Source of the DNA: Clostridia bacterium
Lineage (GTDB): Bacteria; Bacillota; Clostridia; Christensenellales; CAG-138
Assembly: GCA_030526425.1 (NCBI GenBank)
Contig: JAUNCT010000007.1
Coordinates: 1-64,000 of the forward strand
Length of the DNA stretch: 64,000 nucleotides
Reading direction: 5' to 3'
Shown: piece by piece, positions 32,662 to 41,025 of the stretch
Layout of the letters: every line of letters starts with the position of its first letter
Numbering within the stretch: the first letter of the stretch is position 1
Program-made: the position numbers and the translations under genes
The notes under the pieces: model-generated
The model's input: only the letters and a program-made list of their open reading frames with translations
What the model was told of the DNA's origin: nothing
Databases searched by the model: none

Positions 32662-33550
32662 CAAGTGTGAGCTCCTTATTGCACGGCGTATCGAGAAGCT
32701 CCGGATGCTCGATCAGGTGTTTGACGATACGCACGGTTTTGGCGTAGTAGTAACCGTCGGCGATGCGCTCGTCGAGCGTGATGCCGACATCGATGACTTC
32801 GCGCGTGGTCACGCTTCCGTCGCGGTTGATCGTGTTCTCCTCGCGTTTTTGTCCCATCAGAACGAACACGGAGTTCGTGCCCCAGTTCGCGAGATGATGG
32901 TAACCTGCCTGCAAGCCGAGAGAGCCGACATTCGAAATGAACACGCTCGCGGCATACGGGTCCTCCATGGTGATGGACTTCGGCATGATGCCGCGGTCGT
33001 CGAGCCAGTTCAGCAGACGCATCACACGGTAGAGCATGCGCTTGGGCATTTTGGTCAGGAAATCCATGATATCGGTCGTTCCGTCGGATTTCTTTTCGGT
33101 GCGCACCGCATGGACGAACTTCGTGACCTTGTCGTGCATCTCGTCGATCGAGCTCTTTTCGCTCTTCGGCTCGTAGTTGATCAGCGCCACACCCTCGGAC
33201 GCATGGTCGCTGAACTCGCGCTTGGCAACGAATGCAAAGCGGATGTCGTTGCGCTGATAGTAGCGGCAGCCCTTGATGAAGCGGTTCATCTCGGGGCGCA
33301 TTTCGAAGACGCGGCCGATGGCTGCAAGCACCGCATGGAAATAGGTGTAGCGGTATTGCGGGTTTTTCGCGTTCTTCTCCGCGAGCCATTCGGTCAAAGG
33401 ACCGACATCCAGCGTCAGCTGGATGAACGCCTCGTTGTCCGCGCGGTTCGGCGCAACACCGGGCATGATGGCATGCATGCTGTCGAGATCCGTGATCTGC
33501 ACGGCGTCCACACGGTCGCCGAAGCGTCTTCTCTTATTGATGGTCATCAT
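32654..33550 (-). CDS. Stand-alone E2/CAT-fold acyltransferase-like protein with ExxxDG
   Basis: 298 residues of the 2-oxoacid dehydrogenase E2 catalytic-domain (chloramphenicol acetyltransferase-like) fold, with no lipoyl or E3-binding domain. Visible: YFHAVLAAIGRVFEMRPEMNRFI, the ISNVGSLG strand and HHLANWGTN. The usual catalytic H-x-x-x-D-G reads E-R-I-A-D-G here (LDERIADGYYYA), so the base His is replaced by Glu, which I recall as common in this free-standing family. With a coupled acyl-CoA ligase, an acyl transfer role on lipids or small molecules is plausible. ATG at 33550 preferred over 33547; RBS AAAGGGAAA. Confidence 0.8.
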   Translation of the reverse strand: MMTINKRRRFGDRVDAVQITDLDSMHAIMPGVAPNRADNEAFIQLTLDVGPLTEWLAEKNAKNPQYRYTYFHAVLAAIGRVFEMRPEMNRFIKGCRYYQRNDIRFAFVAKREFSDHASEGVALINYEPKSEKSSIDEMHDKVTKFVHAVRTEKKSDGTTDIMDFLTKMPKRMLYRVMRLLNWLDDRGIMPKSITMEDPYAASVFISNVGSLGLQAGYHHLANWGTNSVFVLMGQKREENTINRDGSVTTREVIDVGITLDERIADGYYYAKTVRIVKHLIEHPELLDTPCNKELTLDV

Positions 33551-33612
33551 GGATGGTTTCCCTTTCCGAAGTCGGCAAGCCGACAGTTTTCCATTAAAAC
33601 ATGAATAAAAAA

Positions 33613-33640
33613 ATTATAACACTTTGACTCAGATTGTCAA
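33613..33640 (-). promoter_or_regulatory. Promoter for the E2-like/acyl-CoA ligase operon
   Basis: Minus strand consensus TTGACA, 16-base spacer, consensus TATAAT. The strongest promoter seen in the window. Confidence 0.88.
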
Positions 33641-33654
33641 TTAACGAACGTTCG
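33641..33654. promoter_or_regulatory. TetR-type operator next to the -35
   Basis: TTAACGAACGTTCG contains the perfect palindrome CGAACGTTCG and abuts the -35. Its reverse complement matches the operator at 18740 at 11 of 14 positions. Confidence 0.55.
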
Positions 33655-33677
33655 GGTTTCCGATCCGGCGCAAACCG

Positions 33678-33706
33678 AAACCCGGCACCGAAACACGGTC
33701 ACCGGG
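33678..33706 (-). terminator. Possible terminator after the YheO-like regulator
   Basis: CCCGG/CCGGG stem with inner pairing, followed by TTTCGG on the minus strand; weak T tail. Confidence 0.35.
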
Positions 33707-33724
33707 CTTTCGCGCAGGTCTTGT

Positions 33725-34414
33725 TCAGTTGTTTTCTTTTGCACGGCGCAGATAACGGTAGATGCTCGCCTGCGAGCAACCGAGTTTCTCGATGGCGAAC
33801 GGAACGGAACCTTTCAGTTCGAAAAGCCCGCGTTCCTGCAGGCGCTTGATAAGCAGCGCACGGTCGTTTCCCGAAAACGGGGGGACGAGCAGCAGACTCT
33901 TCACCGCATCGCGGTACAGTTGTTCCATCAACGCCCCGGAATCGTTCTGGAAGTGTTCGGTCTCCTCGGGGACATCCGCGAACGCCGCCTGCAGCGCGGG
34001 TGCGGGCATGGGGCGGTGCCGTTCCACAAAGGCGTCCGGATGGACCAGACGCATCAGGTGTTCCGCCATTTCGTGGAACTCGCTGTCATCGAAATTGATG
34101 CACAGCATCCCCGTGGGTTTCTCTCCGTCCATGATGAAAAACGTCGAGGAGCGGATCGGCTTGCCGTTGCCGAGAACGCCGTCGTAATTGATCACACAGT
34201 CCGTCTTCTCGTATTCCTTTTCCACGAGCAGCCGGAGCGCCGTGTTCGTCAGCGGCGCGCCGACGCTTCTGCCGCTCACATGACCGTTCGCAATGGCGAC
34301 GATCCCCTTTTCGGGCGTGTCGACCTCATGCAGAACGACTTCAAAATGCGGACCGAGCGCCTTGCCGAGAAAGCCGACCAACGTCGTATACCGTTTTCTC
34401 AGATCTTCCTTCAT
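33725..34414 (-). CDS. YheO/DauR-like PAS-HTH transcriptional regulator
   Basis: 229 residues. An N-terminal YheO-like PAS domain (LGPHFEVVLHEV, IANGHVSGRSVGAPLT, YDGVLGNGKPIRSSTFFI, GMLCINFD) is joined to a C-terminal helix-turn-helix (FELKGSVPFAIEKLGCSQASIYRYLR). Family members such as DauR repress D-amino-acid catabolism, and many sit beside ridA or ammonia-lyase genes. Here it is divergent from ridA across a 240-base region with a perfect 16-base palindrome, a likely binding site. RBS GGAGGTCGTTC. The ligand is unknown. Confidence 0.88.
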   Translation of the reverse strand: MKEDLRKRYTTLVGFLGKALGPHFEVVLHEVDTPEKGIVAIANGHVSGRSVGAPLTNTALRLLVEKEYEKTDCVINYDGVLGNGKPIRSSTFFIMDGEKPTGMLCINFDDSEFHEMAEHLMRLVHPDAFVERHRPMPAPALQAAFADVPEETEHFQNDSGALMEQLYRDAVKSLLLVPPFSGNDRALLIKRLQERGLFELKGSVPFAIEKLGCSQASIYRYLRRAKENN

Positions 34415-34447
34415 GAACGACCTCCGCTGTTGCTGGAATTTTTAAGG

Positions 34448-34475
34448 ATTATAACACAGCATGCTTCAAATGCAA
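34448..34475 (-). promoter_or_regulatory. Promoter for the YheO-like regulator
   Basis: Minus strand TTGCAT, 16-base spacer, TATAAT, about 30 bases before the start codon. Confidence 0.65.
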
Positions 34476-34484
34476 ACCCTTTTT

Positions 34485-34500
34485 TGAGAATTAATTCTCA
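34485..34500. promoter_or_regulatory. Perfect 16-base palindrome between yheO-like gene and ridA
   Basis: TGAGAATTAATTCTCA lies just upstream of the regulator's -35, in the shared divergent region. Good candidate operator for the YheO-like protein. Confidence 0.5.
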
Positions 34501-34589
34501 TTATCGTATTTTTAAATATGTTGTTTTTCTCAAGCACAGTTTGAAACAAGGTGTGCCAATTCATTTTTGAGAGACCGTATCGATTTTAT

Positions 34590-34619
34590 TTGACATCCCT
34601 TCCGACATAGCAATAAAAT
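34590..34619 (+). promoter_or_regulatory. Promoter for ridA
   Basis: TTGACA, 18-base spacer, TAAAAT. Leader of about 28 bases with AGGAGG. Confidence 0.75.
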
Positions 34620-34654
34620 ATTATCACAAACAACGTCACAGGAGGTTCTGTCTC

Positions 34655-35032
34655 ATGAAAAGCGTCATCGCAACCGAAAAAGCTCCCGGTGCCATCGGAC
34701 CGTATTCCCAGGCGATCCGCACCGGTAACCTGATTTTTGTTTCCGGTCAGCTTCCGCTCGACCCCGCTACGGGCAAGTTCCCCGAGGATATCAAAGCGCA
34801 GACCCGTCAGTCCCTCACGAACGCCAAGGCGATCCTCGAAGCTGCGGGTTCCGGTCTTGGCAGCGTCGTCAAAACCACCGTGTTCCTTTCGGACATGAAC
34901 GACTTCGCCGCGATGAACGAGGTCTATGCGGAGATGTTCCCCGCAGGCGGCTTCCCCGCGCGTTCCGCCGTTGAGGTCGCAAGACTTCCGAAGGACGCCC
35001 TCGTCGAGATCGAAATGATCGCCGAAGTGTAA
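34655..35032 (+). CDS. ridA: RidA family enamine/imine deaminase
   Basis: 125 residues, full-length YjgF/YER057c/UK114 (RidA) protein. Trimeric cytoplasmic enzymes that hydrolyse reactive 2-aminoacrylate-type enamines made by PLP enzymes. Conserved stretches: [22 protein letters not shown], the [10 protein letters not shown] segment with the catalytic Arg, and the end [18 protein letters not shown]. Single-gene unit divergent from a YheO-like regulator, which fits control by amino-acid breakdown. Confidence 0.93.
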   Translation: MKSVIATEKAPGAIGPYSQAIRTGNLIFVSGQLPLDPATGKFPEDIKAQTRQSLTNAKAILEAAGSGLGSVVKTTVFLSDMNDFAAMNEVYAEMFPAGGFPARSAVEVARLPKDALVEIEMIAEV

Positions 35033-35046
35033 CAACGAGTAAACCG

Positions 35047-35083
35047 AAAAGCGCTCCTCCCGTTCGGAGGAGCGCTTTTCTTC
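35047..35083 (+). terminator. Terminator after ridA
   Basis: Long stem AAAAGCGCTCCTCC/GGAGGAGCGCTTTT followed by CTTCT. Confidence 0.88.
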
Positions 35084-35089
35084 TGTTGC

Positions 35090-35122
35090 GAAAACCGCCG
35101 CCCGGCAGATGCCGGACGGCGG
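35090..35122 (-). terminator. Terminator after the second flavoprotein
   Basis: ACCGCCG.CCGGCA/TGCCGG.CGGCGGT stem followed by TTTTCG on the minus strand. Confidence 0.8.
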
Positions 35123-35146
35123 TAATGACCGTTTGATACGGGTCGC

Positions 35147-37627
35147 TTATTTGTTCACGCCCTGCGCGGCGACGCGACCGGAGACGATGATCTCGGTCAC
35201 GGCGTTGCCGCCGAGACGGTTGCCCGCGTGGTTACCTCCGGTGACTTCGCCCGCAGCGAACAGACCGGGGATCACGTTGCCGTTCACGTCGATGACGTGG
35301 CGGTCGGTGTCGACCTTCAGACCGCCCATGGTGTGGTGGGTGGACGGAGCCTGGGGACGCATGCGGACGACATCGAGCTTGTAGGTCTCGGGCAGGTAGT
35401 TGCCGTTCTCGTCCTTCTCAACGTCGCCGATGGTGCCCTGGGTCGCGAGCTTCGGCACGGACAGCTCGGTGGTCAGACCCATGACGTAGTTGTCGTACTC
35501 GACGATGGTGTTGCGCAGGGTCTCCGCATCGCAGCCGATCATCTCCGCGACCTCTTCGAGGGGACGGAAGTACTGACGGCCTTCGATCTCCGCAGCGCCG
35601 TTCACGGAAGTGAGGTTGTGGTTGGAGATCTCGATGTAGATGCCGGGGACATACTTGAGTCCCATCTTCTCGGCCTGCTCCTTGCTCATGCCGTTCTGGA
35701 AACCGCCGAGGGACAGAACGTCGCGCTCTGCGGATTCATCGACATAACGCATACCGGTCGCCGCGTTGACGAAGATGACGTTCTCACCTGCGCCGCGGGA
35801 GAGGTTGCCGTTGTCGACCCAGCCGAGGGGCATCATCTGCGTCCAGCCTTCGCCTTCGAACGCAGCGCCGACCGCCTGTGCCATGCGGATACCGTCACCG
35901 GTCATAGCGGAACGGTTGGTGGTGCCGATGTTGTCCGCGATGAAGGAGGGATCCCAGTACTTGTTGGTCTGCTGGACCATTTCGATGTTCGCAGCGTAAC
36001 CGCCGGTCGCCAGGATGACGCCCTTGGTCGCGTGCGCGGTGACTTCGGTACCGTCGAACTTCACAGCCTTGACGCCGGTGACCTTGCCGTCCTCAACGAT
36101 GAGGTCGGTCGCTTCGGTGCGCAGCATCATTTCGTTATGCTCGTTCGCGTTGATCATGGTGTTGTAGGGAACGAGGAAGTAAGCGCCCCACTTGGTGTTC
36201 GCCGCACCGTCGTAGGTCACACCGTCGACGACGCCGCCGAGCGGTGCGTTCTCACGCTGCCAGAGGCAGCCGATGAGCGTGAACTGACGGTTGAACTCGA
36301 ACAGGGAACCCTGCGCGCAGAGCCAGGGCTTGATGTCCTGACCGCCTTCGACGAACTGCTTGACAAGCTCGACATCACCGTAGATCCACTCGGAGTTGTC
36401 CGCGTTGGGACGGAGACCGCCGTAGTAGGTCTGGAAGATGTGGAGGTTCAGGGTGGAGAACACCGCAAGGTCGGTCTCCTTCGCGCCCGCATCGAGCTTC
36501 GGCTGTGCCCAATCGAGGTAAGCCTTGATCTCGGACTTCAGCTCCTGCAGAACGGGGAGATACTCGGCGTGCACACCGCGAACGGCGTTGAGACCGATCT
36601 CACCGGCAACGAAGGGATGCTCGGCATCGACGGTGCCGTCGAATTCCTTCTCATCCCAGTCGAGGATGACCTTGAGGATCTCGATACGGCCCTTGTCGTT
36701 GAGGACCTTGTCGTAGGTCTGACCGTCGATGGGGTTGACACCGGTGGTCGCTTCCGGATCGGCGGGATCCCAAACGAGGTAAGGCATGACGGACTGATAA
36801 GCACCACCGGAAACGAGGGTGTTACCGCCCATCTCCGCAGCTTTTTCGATGAGAAGAACGGTGTTGCCGTCCTGCGCAGCCTGTGCGGCAGCGGCAAGAC
36901 CCGCACCGCCCGCACCGACGATGACGACATCCCAGGTGCCCTCAACGGGAGCCTGCGCTTCGTGCTTGACGGTCGCGGTCTTGAATGCGGACATGTTGGT
37001 GCAGCCCGCCTGCTCGGCAGCCGCGATCACCGCATTGCGGAGCGCCGCGGAGGAGAAGGTCGCGCCGGCAACGGCATCGACGCCCGCACCGTTCGCAGCA
37101 AGCATATCCTCGATCATGGGAGCGAACGCAACATCACCGACGTGTGCGGTCTCCTTGTGCGCGGTCACTTCGATCGCGGTGACGGCATTCTCGGAGAAGG
37201 TGACGCTGACTTCAACGGGAGCGTTGTAGCCCTTTGCGGAAGCGGTGTAGGTGCCTGCGGTGAACGCGAGCGCAGCCTCTTCCTTGGCTTCGCCCTTCGC
37301 TGCGGACAGAGCCGCGGCAAGAGCTTCCTTCACAGCGCCGCTGGTGACGGTCGCGCCGGCAACGGCTTCGACTTCATCCGCGGAGCTCACGCCGACCATC
37401 GCGGCGCAGAGCTTTTCGGCAGCCTGGCCGCCGATCGTGGGGGTCTCGGTCTCGGAGATGGTCGCATTCTGCACGGCGTTCTCGTCGACGGTCACTTTCA
37501 CGGTGACGACGCCGCCGAAGCCCGCTGCGGAACCTTCATACTCACCGGGGGTGAAGTTTGCGGCGTATGCCGGAACGACACTCAGTGCGAGCATGAGAAC
37601 CAGAGCAAAAGAGATCAGTTTCTTCAT
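35147..37627 (-). CDS. Secreted flavinylated fumarate/urocanate reductase-like protein
   Basis: 826 residues. Signal peptide (PAYAAN) without a lipobox; two FMN-binding domains with attachment motifs AGATVTS (about 100) and AGATFSS (about 205); then an FAD_binding_2 domain starting VVIVGAGGAGLAAA. The reductase active-site elements are present: the Arg/Asp segment GMRYVDESAERD and the C-terminal GGNHAGNRLGGNA loop that binds the carboxylate substrate. Such proteins use covalently bound FMN to pass electrons from the membrane to a soluble acceptor outside, allowing anaerobic respiration on fumarate, urocanate or similar acids. Electron donor and ApbE are not in the window. ATG 37627 follows AAAGGGAAAG. 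Paralogue of the gene at 3531, with better conserved catalytic residues. Confidence 0.9.
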   Translation of the reverse strand: MKKLISFALVLMLALSVVPAYAANFTPGEYEGSAAGFGGVVTVKVTVDENAVQNATISETETPTIGGQAAEKLCAAMVGVSSADEVEAVAGATVTSGAVKEALAAALSAAKGEAKEEAALAFTAGTYTASAKGYNAPVEVSVTFSENAVTAIEVTAHKETAHVGDVAFAPMIEDMLAANGAGVDAVAGATFSSAALRNAVIAAAEQAGCTNMSAFKTATVKHEAQAPVEGTWDVVIVGAGGAGLAAAAQAAQDGNTVLLIEKAAEMGGNTLVSGGAYQSVMPYLVWDPADPEATTGVNPIDGQTYDKVLNDKGRIEILKVILDWDEKEFDGTVDAEHPFVAGEIGLNAVRGVHAEYLPVLQELKSEIKAYLDWAQPKLDAGAKETDLAVFSTLNLHIFQTYYGGLRPNADNSEWIYGDVELVKQFVEGGQDIKPWLCAQGSLFEFNRQFTLIGCLWQRENAPLGGVVDGVTYDGAANTKWGAYFLVPYNTMINANEHNEMMLRTEATDLIVEDGKVTGVKAVKFDGTEVTAHATKGVILATGGYAANIEMVQQTNKYWDPSFIADNIGTTNRSAMTGDGIRMAQAVGAAFEGEGWTQMMPLGWVDNGNLSRGAGENVIFVNAATGMRYVDESAERDVLSLGGFQNGMSKEQAEKMGLKYVPGIYIEISNHNLTSVNGAAEIEGRQYFRPLEEVAEMIGCDAETLRNTIVEYDNYVMGLTTELSVPKLATQGTIGDVEKDENGNYLPETYKLDVVRMRPQAPSTHHTMGGLKVDTDRHVIDVNGNVIPGLFAAGEVTGGNHAGNRLGGNAVTEIIVSGRVAAQGVNK

Positions 37628-37683
37628 GTTCTTTCCCTTTCTGAACATTTATTCGTCTGCCGGATATCGGCACAACATGTCCA

Positions 37684-37712
37684 ATTGTACTGGATAAACC
37701 ACCCGTTTGCAA
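37684..37712 (-). promoter_or_regulatory. Promoter for the second flavoprotein
   Basis: Minus strand TTGCAA, 17-base spacer, TACAAT. Confidence 0.75.
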
Positions 37713-37784
37713 CCGATTTTCGCAAAATACCGATACTTTTTTATTTATTGATATATTGAATACGGTCGGCGGAAATCCGTTTCC

Positions 37785-37826
37785 GCGCAAAGAAATCGGC
37801 AAGCCCCGGGATTTGCCGATTTCTTT
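37785..37826 (-). terminator. Terminator after carAB
   Basis: Fourteen-base stem AAAGAAATCGGCAA/TTGCCGATTTCTTT; a T-rich tail exists in both directions. Confidence 0.85.
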
Positions 37827-37842
37827 ATACTTATTAATAATA

Positions 37843-40800
37843 TCATTCCGCATCGATGGTCGAAACCCCGAAGACGATCTCTTCGAGGGTATCGAGCAGG
37901 ATCCGCACCGTATCGAGTGAAGTGAGCATGGCGACATTGTTGCGCGCCGCCTCGCGGCGGATGGCGATACCGTCGCCGAAATGGCTGCCGGACATGATCG
38001 CACGGGTATTGATGACATAGCTCACATACCCTTGGCGGAGCGATTCGATGACCTCGTTGCTCCCTTCGCTGGGCTTTTTGCGTACGCGTGTGCGGATGCC
38101 CGCGTTCTTCAGCGCCTCTGCCGTCAGCCCCGTTGCCTCGATGTTGAAGCCCATATCGTAGAAGCGGCGGACAAGCGGGATCGCCTCTTCCTTGTCCTCA
38201 TCCGCAACGGAGACGAGCACCGTACCGTAGCTCTTCAGATGCATGCCCGTTGCAGTCAGCGCCTTGCATACCGCGCGGTGGAGCTTTTTGTCGTAACCGA
38301 TGCCCTCGCCCGTGGACTTCATCTCGGGGGATAGGTAAGCGTCCATACCGCCGAGTTTCGAGAAGGAAAACGCGGGAGCTTTGACGTAATAGCGCTTCTT
38401 CTCGGGCGCGACGAGTTCGGTGATCCCCTGTTCCGGAAGCGAGACGCCGAGGTTGACGAGCGCCGCGATATCCGCCAGCGAATACCCCGTTGCCTTCGAA
38501 AGGAAGGGCACCGTCCGCGAGGAGCGGGGATTGACTTCGATGATAAAGACCTCATCGTTCGCATCGACGATGAACTGGATATTGAACAGCCCGACGATGC
38601 CGATGCCGAGACCGAGCCGCTTCGTGTAATCGACGATGGTGTCTTTCACCCTTTGGGAAAGGCTGAAGGTCGGATAGACGCTGATGGAGTCACCCGAATG
38701 GACGCCCGTGCGCTCGACGAGTTCCATGATGCCCGGAACGAAGACGTTCGCCCCGTCGCAGATGGCATCGACCTCGACCTCTTTTCCGCGGATATAACGG
38801 TCGACGAGCACGGGACGGTCCTCATCGATCTCAACGGCGGTCTGCAGGTATTTGCGCAGGTCCTCTTCCTTGGCGACGATCTGCATCGCGCGACCGCCGA
38901 GCACGAAGCTCGGACGGACGAGCACAGGGTAACCGATCTCCGCCGCGGCGCGGATGCCCGCGTCGATCGACGTGACCGCCACGCCCTTCGGCTGCGGGAT
39001 TTTCAGCGCAAGCAACAGTTTTTCGAAGGAGTCGCGGTTCTCGGCGCGGTCGATCGCCGCGCAGTCCGTACCGATGATCTTCACGCCGCGGCGCGCCAAG
39101 GGTTCCGCAAGGTTGATGGCGGTCTGCCCGCCGAGGGTGGCGATGACGCCTTCCGGCTGCTCGAGCTCGATGATGTTCATCACGTCTTCGACGCACAGCG
39201 GTTCGAAGTACAGCTTATCGGAGCATGTGTAATCGGTGGAGACCGTCTCCGGGTTGTTGTTGATGATGATCGCCTCGTAGCCCGCCGCCTTGATCGTTTT
39301 CACCGCATGCACGGTGGAATAGTCGAACTCGACGCCCTGACCGATGCGGATCGGACCCGAGCCGAGCACGATGACCTTCTTTCTGTCCGAAACGACGGAT
39401 TCGTTCTGCGATTCGTAGGTCGAATAGAAGTACGGGATGTAGCTGTCGAATTCGGAGGCGCAGGTGTCGATCATTTTGTACACCGGGCGGATCCCGTTGC
39501 GCATCCGGAACGCGTGCACCTCCTCTTCGGACAGTTTCCAAATGTGTGCGACGGTCTTATCCGCGAAGCCGAGCCGCTTAGCGTCCCGCAATGTCTCCGC
39601 ATCGTTTTTGTTTGCGCGCAGCACATCCTCCATGCGGATGATGTTCCGGAACTTCTCCAGAAAGAACGGATCGATCGCGGTCAGCGCGCGGATCTTCTCC
39701 GCAGGTACGCCGTTTCTCAACAGCTTGGCGATGGCGTAGATGCGGTCGTCCGTCCCCTTCCGGATATACCGCAGCAGCTCCTCCTCGGAGGTATCCTCGA
39801 ATTTTTCATGGAACAGATGCGTACGTCCGATCTCCAGTGAACGGATGGCTTTGAGCAGGCTTTCCTCGAAGGTGCGACCGACGCTCATGACCTCGCCCGT
39901 CGCCTTCATCTGCGTCGACAGAGAGTTGTCCGCATCCGCGAACTTGTCGAAGGGGAAGCGCGGCATCTTGCACACGACGTAATCGAGCGAGGGCTCGAAC
40001 GCGGCGCAGGTATTCGCGATGCGGATCTCATCGAGGGTCATACCGACGCCGATCTTTGCGGAGACCCGAGCGATCGGATAGCCGCTCGCCTTGCTGGCAA
40101 GCGCGGAGGAGCGGGACACGCGGGGATTGACTTCGATGAGATAGTAGCGGAAGGAATACGGGTCGAGCGCGAACTGGACATTGCACCCGCCCTCGATCTC
40201 CAGTGCGCGGATAAGCTTGAGCGCGCTGTCGCGCAGCATGTGGTATTCCTTGTTCGTCAGCGTCTGCGACGGGCAGACGACGATGGAATCGCCCGTGTGG
40301 ATGCCCACCGGATCGAGGTTTTCCATGTTGCAGATGGCGATCGCGGTGTCGTTCGCATCGCGGATGACCTCGTACTCGATCTCCTTGTACCCTTTGATGC
40401 TCTTTTCGATGAGCACCTGATGCACGGGCGACAAGGCGAGCGCGTTCTTCATGAGCCGCACCAGCTCCTCCCGGTCGTCCGCAAAGCCGCCGCCCGTGCC
40501 GCCGAGCGTGAACGCGGGGCGCAGCACGACGGGATAGCCGATGCGTTCCGCCACTTCGATGCCCTGCTCCATGCTCGATGCGATGTCCGAGGGCAGCACG
40601 GGTTCTCCGAGTTCTTCGCACAGGCTTTTGAACAGCTCTCGGTCTTCCGCGCGTTCGATGGAGGCGCTCTTCGTGCCCAGCAGTTCGACGCGGCACTCCT
40701 TGAGCACGCCCTTCTTTTCGAGCTGCATGGCGAGGTTGAGCCCGGTCTGTCCGCCGATGCCGGGCAGGATGGCGTCCGGACGCTCGTAGCGGATGATCTT

Positions 40801-41025
40801 CGAGATATACTCGAGGGTGAGCGGTTCCATGTAGACCTTGTCGGCAATGACGGTATCCGTCATGATGGTCGCGGGGTTGGAATTGCAGAGGATGACCTCG
40901 TACCCCTCCTCACGGAGCGCAAGGCACGCCTGCGTACCGGCATAGTCGAACTCCGCCGCCTGTCCGATGACGATGGGACCGGAGCCGATGACGAGCACCT
41001 TTTTGATATCCGTTCTCTTAGGCAT
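37843..41025 (-). CDS. carB: Carbamoyl-phosphate synthase large subunit
   Basis: 1060 residues. Two homologous ATP-grasp halves (GGTGGGF near 175 and a second SFVLGGRAM-type region near 700), an oligomerisation region and a C-terminal MGS-like allosteric domain (about 930-1060). It makes carbamoyl phosphate from bicarbonate, two ATP and ammonia channelled from CarA, for pyrimidines and arginine. N-terminal KKVLVIGSGPIVIGQAAEFDY is typical. The ATG at 41025 overlaps the carA stop by eight bases. No other pyr or arg gene is nearby. Confidence 0.97.
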   Translation of the reverse strand: MPKRTDIKKVLVIGSGPIVIGQAAEFDYAGTQACLALREEGYEVILCNSNPATIMTDTVIADKVYMEPLTLEYISKIIRYERPDAILPGIGGQTGLNLAMQLEKKGVLKECRVELLGTKSASIERAEDRELFKSLCEELGEPVLPSDIASSMEQGIEVAERIGYPVVLRPAFTLGGTGGGFADDREELVRLMKNALALSPVHQVLIEKSIKGYKEIEYEVIRDANDTAIAICNMENLDPVGIHTGDSIVVCPSQTLTNKEYHMLRDSALKLIRALEIEGGCNVQFALDPYSFRYYLIEVNPRVSRSSALASKASGYPIARVSAKIGVGMTLDEIRIANTCAAFEPSLDYVVCKMPRFPFDKFADADNSLSTQMKATGEVMSVGRTFEESLLKAIRSLEIGRTHLFHEKFEDTSEEELLRYIRKGTDDRIYAIAKLLRNGVPAEKIRALTAIDPFFLEKFRNIIRMEDVLRANKNDAETLRDAKRLGFADKTVAHIWKLSEEEVHAFRMRNGIRPVYKMIDTCASEFDSYIPYFYSTYESQNESVVSDRKKVIVLGSGPIRIGQGVEFDYSTVHAVKTIKAAGYEAIIINNNPETVSTDYTCSDKLYFEPLCVEDVMNIIELEQPEGVIATLGGQTAINLAEPLARRGVKIIGTDCAAIDRAENRDSFEKLLLALKIPQPKGVAVTSIDAGIRAAAEIGYPVLVRPSFVLGGRAMQIVAKEEDLRKYLQTAVEIDEDRPVLVDRYIRGKEVEVDAICDGANVFVPGIMELVERTGVHSGDSISVYPTFSLSQRVKDTIVDYTKRLGLGIGIVGLFNIQFIVDANDEVFIIEVNPRSSRTVPFLSKATGYSLADIAALVNLGVSLPEQGITELVAPEKKRYYVKAPAFSFSKLGGMDAYLSPEMKSTGEGIGYDKKLHRAVCKALTATGMHLKSYGTVLVSVADEDKEEAIPLVRRFYDMGFNIEATGLTAEALKNAGIRTRVRKKPSEGSNEVIESLRQGYVSYVINTRAIMSGSHFGDGIAIRREAARNNVAMLTSLDTVRILLDTLEEIVFGVSTIDAE

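Noticed and set aside
30034..32670. 878-residue plus-strand frame
   Set aside because: Runs antisense through parts of two real genes (DUF4349 and acyl-CoA ligase) and across their terminator.
35228..37759. 843-residue plus-strand frame antisense to the second flavoprotein
   Set aside because: Shadow; composition rich in Asp/Val/Gly/His without any motif.
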